NCBI GenBank assembly: GCA_913061275.1
Contig: CAJXSR010000017.1
Span: forward strand, 1-64,000
Reading direction: 5' to 3'
DNA from: an uncultured Paracoccaceae bacterium
Lineage (GTDB): Bacteria; Pseudomonadota; Alphaproteobacteria; Rhodobacterales; Rhodobacteraceae
Length of the DNA stretch: 64,000 bases
Shown: positions 45,662 to 54,446 of the stretch, piece after piece
How positions within the stretch are numbered: the stretch's first letter is position 1
How the letters are laid out: each line of letters begins with the position of its first letter
Program-made: the position numbers and the translations under genes
The notes under the pieces: model-generated
Told to the model about the DNA's origin: nothing
Database searches by the model: none
The model's input: the letters and a program-made list of their open reading frames with translations, nothing else

Positions 45662-46222
45662 TCACATATCCCCGTCATCAAAAATACCCGTTGGGGCACC
45701 GTCAATGCTTACCACATTTTTCTTACGCCAAAACGCATCAACCCCCTCATCGCCCAGCTCCGCATACCAAGGCACCAGCTCTGTATCCGCACGGGGTTGC
45801 ACCACCGCCATTTCTGGCACACCCGTCCCGCAAGAGGTCGTTACCAGATCAATATCAAGTTTAAAAATATTGCGCGCGCCCGCATAATCAGGAAACAGGC
45901 TATATAACCCATCCCATTCATCGTGGCGCGGGTAAACAACCTGTGCATTTCCATAGGTGCGCAAAATAAGCGCATCCCCTTCAAAAGCACAAAACATCAG
46001 GGTCATTCGCGGGTCTTGCAAAACATGCGCGGCCGTCTCATTTCCACTGCCTGAAACACTTAACCAAACAATTTGAGTGTCGTTAATAATTTTCAGGCTA
46101 TCCAAACCCTTTGGTGAAAGATTAACCCGCCCATCAGCCCCCGCTGTCGCTACAAAAAACAGGTTCTGCTTTTCAATAAACTGTTTGAACGTTCTGTTCA
46201 GCTTTGTAGTTCTAATTGCCAT
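45662..46222 (-). CDS. Pyridoxamine 5'-phosphate oxidase-fold flavin protein
   Basis: This is a split-barrel FMN-binding protein of 186 residues with FIEKQNLFFVATAGADGRVNLSPKG at the start, followed by IVWLSVSGSGNETAAHVLQ and MTLMFCAFEG. Such proteins bind FMN or F420 and reduce diverse substrates; this subgroup is not the vitamin B6 oxidase itself. AGAGG lies 5 bases before the ATG at 46222. A frameshifted fragment of a close paralogue lies at 47510-47569. Confidence 0.82.
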   Translation of the reverse strand: MAIRTTKLNRTFKQFIEKQNLFFVATAGADGRVNLSPKGLDSLKIINDTQIVWLSVSGSGNETAAHVLQDPRMTLMFCAFEGDALILRTYGNAQVVYPRHDEWDGLYSLFPDYAGARNIFKLDIDLVTTSCGTGVPEMAVVQPRADTELVPWYAELGDEGVDAFWRKKNVVSIDGAPTGIFDDGDM

Positions 46223-46263
46223 GGCCACCTCTGAATGTGCGTTGTGTTTTACACTAACACACC

Positions 46264-46284
46264 CATGCTGACATCAGCATGTCA
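46264..46284. promoter_or_regulatory. Overlapping palindromes upstream of the PNPOx-like gene
   Basis: CATGCTGA-CA-TCAGCATG (46264-46281) is a perfect inverted repeat, and TGACAT-CAGC-ATGTCA (46269-46284) overlaps it. They lie 42 bases upstream of the gene start; GTGTT/AACAC arms are just downstream. This is a probable operator for an unknown regulator. Confidence 0.45.
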
Positions 46285-46304
46285 ACAACAAAGACATATA
46301 CTAC

Positions 46305-47438
46305 TTATCCATTCGCCAAACGTTCAAGTGCCGCTATCGGTATGGGCATATCGGATAAAATTGGCAAAATAATCCTGAATACTGTGCCTTTTCCCAGTTC
46401 GGTTTCAACGCTCATCTTGCCCCCAATACGTTTGGCCATTTCATTACATAAAGCCAATCCAATACCCGCACCGTCTTTTTCCCGCACTATAGAGCTGTCT
46501 AATGGTCCAAAAGGCTTAAAAATACGCTCAATAGCATCCGCAGAAATACCAGTACCAGTATCTTCAACTTCAATCACCACAGTCTGTTCTTGTTGCAGGT
46601 AAACGCGTAATATAACTTTCCCAGCCACAGTAAACTTGAACGCATTATCCAGCAGTTCATCTATGATACGCTGCGTTTTAACAGGATCAAAAATTAGGTG
46701 TTTCGGCAGGTTCTCGGCTAATTGACAGTCAAAGTATATCCCTAGTGTTTGGGCTTGTTCTCGCCAATTTCGCGTAACTTTAACTGCAAACTCCGCAACA
46801 TTTACCCACATAACATCAAATGCCTTACGCCCTGTGCTGACTTCTTCAAAATCAAGCAAATTTATCAGTAAACGCATTAAACTTTCCGACGAAACCTGTA
46901 TCTCTTTCAAAAGCTCGCTTTGTTCTACATCCAAATCCGTTTCAGCTAGAACTTCCGATAACCCAATAATGCCATTTAAGGGTGTTCGGATTTCATGATT
47001 CATTCTAGATAAAAATTCAGACTTGATCTGCAACGCCGCTTTCAACTTTTCCTCGACCAGTTTACGATCCGTTACTTCGGTTCGAATACTGATATATTGA
47101 TACGGTTTCCCAACGTCATTTAAAACTGGCATAATTGAGGTTTTTACCCAGTAAAATCCACCATCCCTTTTAGTGTTTTTTATTTCTCCATGCCAAGTTT
47201 TCCCACTGGCGATTGTCCGCCATACTTGCTGAAAAACCTCTGGTCCGTGTTCATCCGACTTAATCACTCGGTGGTTTTGCCCCAGCAACGCTTCCCGCGA
47301 AAACCCACTGATCTGACAAAATAAATCATTCACATACAAAATATCACCCCGCACATCAGTCACGCTAACAATGGCATGTCCATCCAGTGCTTGGTGAAAT
47401 GCGGTGTGGTCAAATACAAAGTCATTCATATCACGCAT
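46305..47438 (-). CDS. PAS-domain sensor histidine kinase (soluble, orphan)
   Basis: This kinase of 377 residues has no membrane segment. A PAS domain with PAC motif (about 10-125, TDVRGDILYVNDLFCQISG and YISIRTEVTDRK) precedes a HisKA domain with His148 (SRMNHEIRTPLNGIIG). An HATPase domain with DELLDNAFKFT, DTGTGIS and GAGIGLALCNEMAK completes it. No response regulator gene is adjacent. It probably senses redox, oxygen or a small ligand in the cytoplasm. Confidence 0.88.
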   Translation of the reverse strand: MRDMNDFVFDHTAFHQALDGHAIVSVTDVRGDILYVNDLFCQISGFSREALLGQNHRVIKSDEHGPEVFQQVWRTIASGKTWHGEIKNTKRDGGFYWVKTSIMPVLNDVGKPYQYISIRTEVTDRKLVEEKLKAALQIKSEFLSRMNHEIRTPLNGIIGLSEVLAETDLDVEQSELLKEIQVSSESLMRLLINLLDFEEVSTGRKAFDVMWVNVAEFAVKVTRNWREQAQTLGIYFDCQLAENLPKHLIFDPVKTQRIIDELLDNAFKFTVAGKVILRVYLQQEQTVVIEVEDTGTGISADAIERIFKPFGPLDSSIVREKDGAGIGLALCNEMAKRIGGKMSVETELGKGTVFRIILPILSDMPIPIAALERLANG

Positions 47439-47509
47439 CTAGCTTTCCAAAGTCAGGCTTAGAAAACCAAATGTAAGTTAAGATTCTGTGTATTTTAGGA
47501 AATTTTTTA

Positions 47510-47569
47510 CGCGCCTCTCAGGCCCCGCAGTTGCCATAAAAGCAAACTCTGCTTTTCAACAAATCGCAT
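47510..47569 (-). pseudogene. Frameshifted remnant of a PNPOx-fold gene
   Basis: Read on the minus strand, ATG at 47569 begins MRFVEKQSLL; after one missing T the other frame continues FMATAGPERRV. The joined text matches FIEKQNLFFVATAGADGRV of the intact gene at 45662-46222. Beyond this the similarity is lost. It looks like the decayed stump of a duplicate just after the GNAT gene. Confidence 0.55.
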
Positions 47570-47583
47570 AACCCCACTGCCTA

Positions 47584-48120
47584 TTACCACAATTCAGGTT
47601 TATTAAATGCATCCACACAAAACGGATTACCGATAATTGGTTCGATTTCATTACCCCCCAGTGATTGGCCAAGCCATCCTTCTGGATAGGTTAATGGAAA
47701 CGGGGCCTTTATTACTTTTTCAGCAATATGGCTAAATCCAACTTTCGTATAAAAATTAGGATCGCCATAGGTAAACACCAACTCTACGCCGCTTTCTTTC
47801 TGGGCACAAAGGCCAAAATCAATCAGCTTCTGGCCAATGCCCTTTCCCTGACAGCTTGTATCGATTGCCACCGGAGACAAAAGAAACGCTTCAACCTTAT
47901 TTTCAAACGTCATCCTAGAAAAAAAGATACTTCCAATTATGTGCTGATTTTCAATGGCAACAAAACCACAAAGGTCATCACCATCTGTCCGCGCCATTAA
48001 ATCATAAACCAGGTTTCCGACTACCAAACCTTCTGATTGCCCTTCTGAATCCGAAAATGTCTTGGTGAACAGCTGTTTTATCTCTTCGATGTGGCTTGGA
48101 TCATATGTAGAAAGTTTCAT
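47584..48120 (-). CDS. GNAT-family N-acetyltransferase (YhbS-like)
   Basis: This acetyltransferase of 178 residues has the acetyl-CoA loop SPVAIDTSCQGKGIGQKLIDFGL (motif A, Q-x2-G-x-G/A) and a YhbS-type end with VFTYGDPNFYTKVGFS. The acceptor, small molecule or protein, is unknown. It stands alone between the PNPOx remnant and the Kdo genes. Confidence 0.85.
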   Translation of the reverse strand: MKLSTYDPSHIEEIKQLFTKTFSDSEGQSEGLVVGNLVYDLMARTDGDDLCGFVAIENQHIIGSIFFSRMTFENKVEAFLLSPVAIDTSCQGKGIGQKLIDFGLCAQKESGVELVFTYGDPNFYTKVGFSHIAEKVIKAPFPLTYPEGWLGQSLGGNEIEPIIGNPFCVDAFNKPELW

Positions 48121-48159
48121 TTACTTACCTATTTCAAGCAGCTGTCTGATTGCCCTAGG

Positions 48160-48984
48160 CTATAACCCCTTCGCCAACCGATCATGCGCTGACAACTTCT
48201 CTATTAAGCCTCGCATTTGATCGACAGGGATCATATTAGGCCCATCGCTTGGCGCATTATCAGGGTCTTCGTGGGTTTCGATAAATATCGCCCCTACCCC
48301 AATAGCAGCCGCCGCAGTTGCCAAAGGTGGCACAAACTCGCGTTTACCCCCCGAAGATGTGCCCTGCCCGCCCGGCATCTGCACGCTATGCGTGGCATCA
48401 AACACAACCGGATAACCCGTTTCAGCCATGATCGGAATGCAGCGAAAATCACTGACCAGCATGTTATAGCCAAAGCTGGTGCCACGATCACACAGCATAA
48501 TGTTTTCATTACTGGTAGAGGCCACTTTTTCAGCCACGTTCTTCATGTCATTTGGCGCCAGAAACTGCCCCTTTTTAACATTGATGCACTTGCCCGTTTC
48601 ACCCGCTGCCAGCAATAAATCAGTCTGGCGGCACAAAAACGCAGGAATTTGCAAAATATCCACCACTTCGGCCGCTTTCGCACAGTGCCATATCTCATGC
48701 ACATCAGTCACCACCGGCACCCCGAATTCATCCTTGATCGCGGCCAGAATTTCCAACCCCTTTTCCATCCCCAATCCGCGCATACCCTTCAGGCTGGTGC
48801 GGTTAGCTTTGTCGTAACTGGCTTTGAAAACAAAAGGTGTGTTGGTGGTTGAACAAGCGTCCAACGTGCGCTCGCACAGCATCCGCGCATGATCCAGACT
48901 TTCCAACTGGCAAGGCCCTGCCAATAGCGTGAAAGGCATCTCATTGCTGATCTTCAAATCACCTGCATTAACCGTTTTCATCAT
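48160..48984 (-). CDS. kdsA: KdsA, 3-deoxy-D-manno-octulosonate 8-phosphate synthase
   Basis: This enzyme condenses PEP with arabinose 5-phosphate to Kdo-8-phosphate. It has about 275 residues. Cys25 in LLAGPCQLES marks the metal-dependent class (E. coli KdsA has Asn there). KASYDKANRTSLKGMRG and VFDATHSVQMPGG are family blocks. The ATG at 48984 is preferred because AAGGA lies 5 bases upstream; 48990 is possible and would overlap kdsB by 4 bases. It is last in the kdsD-kdsB-kdsA run. Confidence 0.94.
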   Translation of the reverse strand: MMKTVNAGDLKISNEMPFTLLAGPCQLESLDHARMLCERTLDACSTTNTPFVFKASYDKANRTSLKGMRGLGMEKGLEILAAIKDEFGVPVVTDVHEIWHCAKAAEVVDILQIPAFLCRQTDLLLAAGETGKCINVKKGQFLAPNDMKNVAEKVASTSNENIMLCDRGTSFGYNMLVSDFRCIPIMAETGYPVVFDATHSVQMPGGQGTSSGGKREFVPPLATAAAAIGVGAIFIETHEDPDNAPSDGPNMIPVDQMRGLIEKLSAHDRLAKGL

Positions 48985-48986
48985 AC

Positions 48987-49775
48987 TCATCCTTCGTTCA
49001 AAACCGCTTCAATACGCGGCACATCTTCGGGGTTATTCAGTTCCCAAAACACCCTGCCCTGCCCATCAACTTCCACACAACGCACAGGCACACCACGTTC
49101 CATAAAGCGTAACTGTTCCAAACCTTCAAGCGTCTCTAACGGCCCCACCGCCCAATCGGCATATTCCCGCAGGGCTTTTGGCCGATAGGCATAAACCCCC
49201 ACATGGTGGAAAACAGGGATTTCATCACCTTCAACCAAATCTGCCCCCACATAAGGAATCACTTCTTTAGAAAAATACATCGCATCCATATGCGCATCGA
49301 ACACTGCCGTGGTACCACCCACGCGCCCATGCTTGCGATCTTCAACAAAGTTCTTATAGGTCTGCAAATCACAGCGCAAAACAGGTGTTGTCACATGCAC
49401 GTCACTGTCTTTAACAAAGCCCGCAATCAAATCAGACACAAACCAAGCAGGCGTCAAAGGTGCATCCCCTTGCAGGTTCACCACCAGATCAGGTTCCCAA
49501 TCCATCACATCCAGTGCCGCCGCACAGCGTTCCGTGCCATTGGCACAAGTAGAAGGCGTCATCAGAACCTCTGCCCCAAACGCAATCGATGCATCCCGAA
49601 TACGTTCATCATCAGTGGCCACATAAACCGCATCCACGCCCTTTACTGCCATAGCAGCTTCCCAACTGCGCTGGATCAGTGATTTAGCCCCATCAGGCCC
49701 GTTTAATACAACCAACGGCTTGCCTGGGTACCGCGTAGAGGCAAAACGTGCTGGAATTACAATTACAGTTTTCAT
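48987..49775 (-). CDS. kdsB: KdsB, CMP-Kdo synthetase
   Basis: This 262-residue enzyme activates Kdo with CTP to CMP-Kdo, the donor for WaaA. The N-terminal signature VIPARFASTRYPGKPLV and the later LVVNLQGDAPL and HHVGVYAYR are diagnostic. In place of the usual LPQGDEP the protein reads LQGDAPL, a small variation. The start overlaps the kdsD stop by 4 bases. Confidence 0.92.
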   Translation of the reverse strand: MKTVIVIPARFASTRYPGKPLVVLNGPDGAKSLIQRSWEAAMAVKGVDAVYVATDDERIRDASIAFGAEVLMTPSTCANGTERCAAALDVMDWEPDLVVNLQGDAPLTPAWFVSDLIAGFVKDSDVHVTTPVLRCDLQTYKNFVEDRKHGRVGGTTAVFDAHMDAMYFSKEVIPYVGADLVEGDEIPVFHHVGVYAYRPKALREYADWAVGPLETLEGLEQLRFMERGVPVRCVEVDGQGRVFWELNNPEDVPRIEAVLNEG

Positions 49776-50725
49776 ACCACACCTGCCCGTAAAATATCAT
49801 GGATATGCAGCAATCCTTTTAACGCCCCTGCCCTATCAACCACCATCAACGCGGAAATCGTCTTACGGTTCATAATCCCCAATGCCTCTGACGCCAGCAT
49901 ATCAGGCGTCGCTGTCAACGGCCCCATTGTGGCTACAGAACCTGCCGTATGGTCCATCAAACCATCCATATTACGGCGTAAATCCCCATCCGTAATAATT
50001 CCCAGCAGCTGCCCATCAGCGACCACTGCTGCAACACCAAAACCCTTAGCGGTCATTTCCAGCAAAGCTTCACCCATGGCAGTCGCTTCATGAACAACTG
50101 GCAAAGCGGCCCCCACATGCATAATGCTTTCAACTTTCAACAGTTGCGCACCCAACTTGCCACCAGGGTGATTGACCCGGTAATTATCCTTGTCAAACCC
50201 ATGTACCTTCATCAACGCCACCGCCAACGCATCGCCTAATGCAAGTTGCATCGTGGTTGATGTTGTCGGCGCCATTCCAATGCTGCACGCTTCAGGTGCT
50301 TCGGGTAAAATCAATGCCACATCAGCCGCTTTTGCTAATGAACTTTGCGCATTCTTTGTTATTGCAATCATCGGAATGCTAAACCGTTTTGTATGGGCTA
50401 TTTCATCTGCCAGTTCTGCTGTCTCACCAGAGTTTGACAGCATAATGCACACGTCCGATTTGGTAATCATTCCCAAATCACCATGACTTGCCTCACCAGG
50501 GTGTACAAAAAACGCAGGCGTGCCAGTACTTGCCAAAGTTGCGGCTATTTTACGCCCAATATGGCCAGACTTCCCCATACCAGAAACCACAACACGGCCC
50601 TTAACATCCGCCAGTAATGTTACCGCATCCTCAAAAGGTTGCGCTAGGCTTTCTGCCATCGCCGTCAAAGCAGCAGCTTCGATTTTAAGAACCTCTGCCC
50701 CGATTTTAGATAATTTATTGGTCAT
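49772..50725 (-). CDS. kdsD: KdsD/KpsF, arabinose-5-phosphate isomerase
   Basis: This enzyme makes D-arabinose 5-phosphate from ribulose 5-phosphate, the first step toward Kdo. The SIS domain (about 20-180) has VVVSGMGKSGHIGRKIAATLASTGTPAF and the S-x-S/N-G-E-T loop SNSGETAEL. Two CBS domains (about 195-317) follow. The ATG at 50725 has AGGGG just upstream; starts at 50752 or 50773 would add unmatched residues. A separate Kdo-8-phosphate phosphatase (kdsC) is not in the window. Confidence 0.9.
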   Translation of the reverse strand: MTNKLSKIGAEVLKIEAAALTAMAESLAQPFEDAVTLLADVKGRVVVSGMGKSGHIGRKIAATLASTGTPAFFVHPGEASHGDLGMITKSDVCIMLSNSGETAELADEIAHTKRFSIPMIAITKNAQSSLAKAADVALILPEAPEACSIGMAPTTSTTMQLALGDALAVALMKVHGFDKDNYRVNHPGGKLGAQLLKVESIMHVGAALPVVHEATAMGEALLEMTAKGFGVAAVVADGQLLGIITDGDLRRNMDGLMDHTAGSVATMGPLTATPDMLASEALGIMNRKTISALMVVDRAGALKGLLHIHDILRAGVV

Positions 50726-50787
50726 AAACCCCTGCCCTTTTGCTACTCGCATGCATCTGATTGCCTTATACAACCTTTGATACCTAT

Positions 50788-51714
50788 CTATGTCTTCTTA
50801 GCTTTATCACCATGAAGCTCTTCATACAGAAATATATCATCCCAACGTTTATGAAGCCAATACCACTGTTCTGGGTGCGCTAAAATACGCGTACTTATAC
50901 GGTCATTTACTTCTTGTGTCATCGTTAGTGCATCCGTGTGTTCAATGGCGGATTCAAATTCAATATGAATGTTAACACCATTTTCATCGCGCGTCCCGAA
51001 TGCAGGCACCAACGGTAAGTCATAACGCAATGCCAGTTCTGCGGCCGCTGTTGGCGTCAACGCATCATGGCCCAAAAACGGCATCAGGTGCCCGCTTTGA
51101 AATTTCTGATCAACCAGTAAGGCAAAAAACCCACCCTTGCGTAAATGCCTTACCATTTTGACATTTCCGCTCGAACTTTTAGCGACAATCGGTAAGCCGC
51201 CCTGCTCGATCCCTTTCAGAAAATCTTGCTCATACCAAGGGTTGCTGTTCTGGCGATACACAGCACCTGTTTCCATATCTTGGGATTTCATAAAATGACG
51301 TATAGCTTCCCACTGGCCAAAATGCGCAGAAACAATAATTGCCCCCTTGCCTTCCGCCTTGGCTGCCCGCAATACATCCAAACCCGGCCCTTGTGCATCA
51401 AAAAGATCAAGCCGGTTTTTATAGCCCGCATTAAACAGAATTTCCGATAATGTACGACCGGCATTCTGACTGATTTTTTTGCACAGCTTAAGTGCTTCAG
51501 TCTCAGAAATATCAGGGTAAACCAGTTTCAACCCGTTGATGATACGGTTACGAGATCCTGAAATACGCGGCACGAAAAATCCACCGAGTGCAGCAAAAAA
51601 CGCCCCGCGCATTTTAAATGGCATCATACGTCCAAGCATCAAACCAATGTAAATTGGAATGTATTGCAAGAACCTTGCCAGTGTTTTGTTGCTACCTTGT
51701 TGCATAACCCACAT
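50788..51714 (-). CDS. LpxL/HtrB-type lipid A acyltransferase
   Basis: This inner-membrane acyltransferase of 308 residues adds a secondary acyl chain to Kdo-lipid A. The catalytic motif is His131-x4-Glu136 (SAHFGQWE), with later GGFFALLVDQKFQSG and PEQWYWLHKRW, both family hallmarks. There is an N-terminal membrane helix (about 15-30). It lies 60 bases upstream of kdsD in the same direction, consistent with a Kdo/lipid A operon. The start could also be the ATG at 51705. Confidence 0.88.
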   Translation of the reverse strand: MWVMQQGSNKTLARFLQYIPIYIGLMLGRMMPFKMRGAFFAALGGFFVPRISGSRNRIINGLKLVYPDISETEALKLCKKISQNAGRTLSEILFNAGYKNRLDLFDAQGPGLDVLRAAKAEGKGAIIVSAHFGQWEAIRHFMKSQDMETGAVYRQNSNPWYEQDFLKGIEQGGLPIVAKSSSGNVKMVRHLRKGGFFALLVDQKFQSGHLMPFLGHDALTPTAAAELALRYDLPLVPAFGTRDENGVNIHIEFESAIEHTDALTMTQEVNDRISTRILAHPEQWYWLHKRWDDIFLYEELHGDKAKKT

Positions 51715-51800
51715 CTAAATTGCTTGCACCATAAGGACAATAGCAATAGATGCCGCTTAGCACACACCCATCTAACTTATTGATTTTAATAATTTTTTTT

Positions 51801-52892
51801 CTATGAAATTTGCACCAATAAATGTTTAATGGCCTGTTCCAGCTTAATCCGGTCCACAGTAGAAAAATCTTTTGCTACCCGCAATTCTAACCGCCCAGCC
51901 GTAGCCGTACATTTCACCGTGCCCTCTGGCCGTGAAATATTGAAAACCGTCTTGGCCTTACGCGGTGCAGTTTGCCCCACCTTCCCTACGGGGAAGGGTT
52001 TTTTATCAGTTTCCAATCCCGCCTCACGCCGTAAAATCGCCTGCTCTTCTTCTATCAAACGGTTTGGCCCCGCTGCCAGAAGATCATTTTCAATTCGCGT
52101 AGCAACAGATCCATCCGCATCTATGCGCTTACTCAACGCAATTCCCAATGACCGCGATATTTCAGCAGGGTATTTTAATACACCGCCTACCCGCTCCATC
52201 AAGCCTATAAAATTGCGAATGTAACTGCGTTTCTGATAACCTGCCGATTTAAACAATATCGCCACAACTTTATCAGGATCATTACACTCGGTAGCTTTGT
52301 CTTTGGCATATTTTATCGCAAGGCTTGCCATTTCAGCAAACGAGATGTCTTTGCGTACCAGATTTTCATCGACCATCTTACGATACAAAACATCCAAAGC
52401 CTCATCCCCAAAGATGACCGTTGCAGGGATGTTGGAATAGGCTTCAATGCCCCCAGGATCGCCCATAAGCGCCTTATAGGCTTCAAGACGCCTATATCCC
52501 TGCACCAACTCATACCGCCCGTCAGCGGCTTTTTGTACACGAATAGGGTTAGAAAGACCTATCTCACGTATTGAATCAATCAATTCATCCAAATCCTGAT
52601 CCGCACCATCCATTCTATCACGTGCCAGCTTTTCACTGATGATGCTTGTCAAAGGGATCAAATCAACCACCAGGCCATCTGTTTTACGTTGCACATATTC
52701 ATGCGCCAACTGATCGTTTTCCGCGCGGATCTGTTGCTCAACTGCTTGGCGATCTTTCAGGCTATCTGCATTTTCGGTTATGGCTGATGCCATCGGCCCA
52801 CGGCGCTTTTCCACAAACCCTGACTTGGTTTCAAGTGTGGCGGGTTCTTCCTCTGGCATATCTATGTCAAAAACACGGCGTTTCTTGCTCAT
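51801..52892 (-). CDS. parB: ParB/RepB-type partition protein
   Basis: This centromere-binding protein has 363 residues. The N-terminal CTPase/ParB box region (about 70-170) shows LDELIDSIREIGLSNPIRVQ and LVQGYRRLEAYKAL. A central helix-turn-helix domain (about 170-270) follows, with ENLVRKDISFAEMASLAIKY. It overlaps parA by 4 bases (ATGA). The style is that of plasmid and chromid RepB/ParB rather than the shorter chromosomal ParB. A TTCCC-N4-GGGAA palindrome lies inside this gene. Confidence 0.92.
   Translation of the reverse strand: MSKKRRVFDIDMPEEEPATLETKSGFVEKRRGPMASAITENADSLKDRQAVEQQIRAENDQLAHEYVQRKTDGLVVDLIPLTSIISEKLARDRMDGADQDLDELIDSIREIGLSNPIRVQKAADGRYELVQGYRRLEAYKALMGDPGGIEAYSNIPATVIFGDEALDVLYRKMVDENLVRKDISFAEMASLAIKYAKDKATECNDPDKVVAILFKSAGYQKRSYIRNFIGLMERVGGVLKYPAEISRSLGIALSKRIDADGSVATRIENDLLAAGPNRLIEEEQAILRREAGLETDKKPFPVGKVGQTAPRKAKTVFNISRPEGTVKCTATAGRLELRVAKDFSTVDRIKLEQAIKHLLVQIS
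51982..51995. repeat. Candidate parS site 1
   Basis: TTCCCTACGGGGAA, inside parB. It shares perfect TTCCC/GGGAA arms and a 4-base spacer with the sites at 53199 and 54286, and the arms extend by CC/GG. Confidence 0.55.
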
Positions 52893-54196
52893 GACTTATC
52901 CTCCAAATCATCCCACGATGCTATAATCGAGGTCTTAAATTCTTCATAGCCACGATCAAACGTGGCCCGCGCCCGACGCCATGTTTCGCGCGTCATATCA
53001 CGGTAATCAATTTCATAAACCGAGCTTAGAAACCTGCTTGATTGCTCAACTGCTCGAGTCATTTCTATCGGGTGTACAGCCAAACGGTCACCAAATACTT
53101 TCTGAAACGCGCTGTACATAGCTTGGTGTAGTTCATTGCCAGACTCAAATCGGGTCAGAAGGAAACGCACATCACAAAAAGCTTTCGGCAAAGTCATATT
53201 CCCCGCGGGGAAGGTTCCGTCAAACCCTATCGCCAAATCCTCTAACGCTTCGGATAACTGCCCAATAAAGCTGGTGGTGCTGTCATATTCCCAATAGGCA
53301 GGCCCAGACGGGATATAAAGCATATCTGCTGCGAACACTGCATTCATTGATTGATACCCTATCGCAGGCGGGCAATCGAAGATTATTAGGTCATAAGCAT
53401 CATCTGGAATTGCATCCAAATAGCGGCTAACAGCGGCAAAGAACGACCATTCAGGGTTCAGGTGGCGATATTGTGCGCTGGCAAATTCAACAAAGGCTGC
53501 GTTGGCACAGGACGGAATTATATCAATCGTAGGCCATGCACTGGATTGAATAAAATCACTTACTCGCAATTCCCCCAAACCAAGATCACGAATAGATGCA
53601 GGCAATTTGCGACGGGGCAGGGCGGTGCCACTTGCAGCAGCGACAGAGCTGGCATTCATCCGATCGGTTTCGCGGATCAAGTCACGCGCCATAATACCCC
53701 AAACCGTATGGTCTTCGGCCACGTCATTTAAGCCCATACTGTGCGATAAAGTGGCTTGGGGATCAAAATCCACGACCAGAATACGGTACCCATCTAGGGC
53801 AGCGGCATGCGCAAAGTGCAGAGCTACTGTTGATTTGCCTGCCCCGCCTTTAAAGTTAGCTATTGCCGCTCTAAACGCACGTTTACCCGCAGGGCGGTGT
53901 GGCATCAAGGATTTGCGGTTAATTTTCATGCGCCGACGCAGCTCATTCACTTCTTCCAAACTATACCAACGTTGGCGACCGTCCTCTTCCACTTCACCTG
54001 CAGGAAGTGAGGGATCAGCAGCCAGACGACCGCGAAAAGTGGACTGGTTTATTTTCAGGATAAGTTCTGACACTTCCCAACTGGAAAACCGCCGTAGGGT
54101 CTTTTCCATTTCCGGGCTGAAGGTTTGTTGACGTATCCAGCTTTGCATTTTCAAGGATTGCGCGTGTAGTTGGTGAAGATCTTTGTGATCGAACAT
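52889..54196 (-). CDS. parA: ParA/RepA-type partition ATPase
   Basis: This Walker-type partition ATPase has 435 residues. The N-terminal region (about 1-105) includes a MerR-like helix-turn-helix (WYSLEEVNELRRRM), as in plasmid ParA proteins that also repress their own promoter. The deviant Walker A FKGGAGKSTVALHFAHAAA, Walker A' VVDFDPQATLS and Walker B LIIFDCPPAIG are intact. It is divergent from the initiator gene across the origin region, in the order usual for Rhodobacterales DnaA-like replicons. Confidence 0.93.
   Translation of the reverse strand: MFDHKDLHQLHAQSLKMQSWIRQQTFSPEMEKTLRRFSSWEVSELILKINQSTFRGRLAADPSLPAGEVEEDGRQRWYSLEEVNELRRRMKINRKSLMPHRPAGKRAFRAAIANFKGGAGKSTVALHFAHAAALDGYRILVVDFDPQATLSHSMGLNDVAEDHTVWGIMARDLIRETDRMNASSVAAASGTALPRRKLPASIRDLGLGELRVSDFIQSSAWPTIDIIPSCANAAFVEFASAQYRHLNPEWSFFAAVSRYLDAIPDDAYDLIIFDCPPAIGYQSMNAVFAADMLYIPSGPAYWEYDSTTSFIGQLSEALEDLAIGFDGTFPAGNMTLPKAFCDVRFLLTRFESGNELHQAMYSAFQKVFGDRLAVHPIEMTRAVEQSSRFLSSVYEIDYRDMTRETWRRARATFDRGYEEFKTSIIASWDDLEDKS
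53199..53212. repeat. Candidate parS site 2
   Basis: TTCCCCGCGGGGAA is a perfect 14-base palindrome inside parA. Confidence 0.6.
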
Positions 54197-54285
54197 TATT
54201 TGCCTCAGGACGTTAATTCTTATATTTTTCGTAAATACGTCTTATTTGCAAAAAAAGCAAAAGGTAATATACTATTTTTTAAATC

Positions 54286-54299
54286 TTCCCCGCAGGGAA
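54286..54299. repeat. Candidate parS site 3
   Basis: TTCCCCGCAGGGAA, in the parA-initiator intergenic region about 90 bases upstream of parA. It has the same arms as the two sites inside parB and parA. Confidence 0.6.
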
Positions 54300-54382
54300 T
54301 ATGCTTAAGGAATGTTAGGGATTTTGTAAGGGATTGATTCGCGTTGAAGAAAGAACTCTTTGATACAGTGAGTAGGGCACAT

Positions 54383-54446
54383 TTAGGGGGACACTTGTTG
54401 GTGTTCAACTACAGATAGGGGGACATAAAGGCCAAATAAGGTGACA
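54383..54446 (+). repeat. Iteron-like direct repeats in the origin region
   Basis: TTAGGGGGACA (54383), ATAGGGGGACA (54415) and ATAAGGTGACA (54436) are spaced 32 and 21 bases, near three and two helical turns, so they face the same side of the DNA. A weaker GTAGGGCACA at 54372 may be a fourth. They are candidate binding sites for the initiator. Confidence 0.6.
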
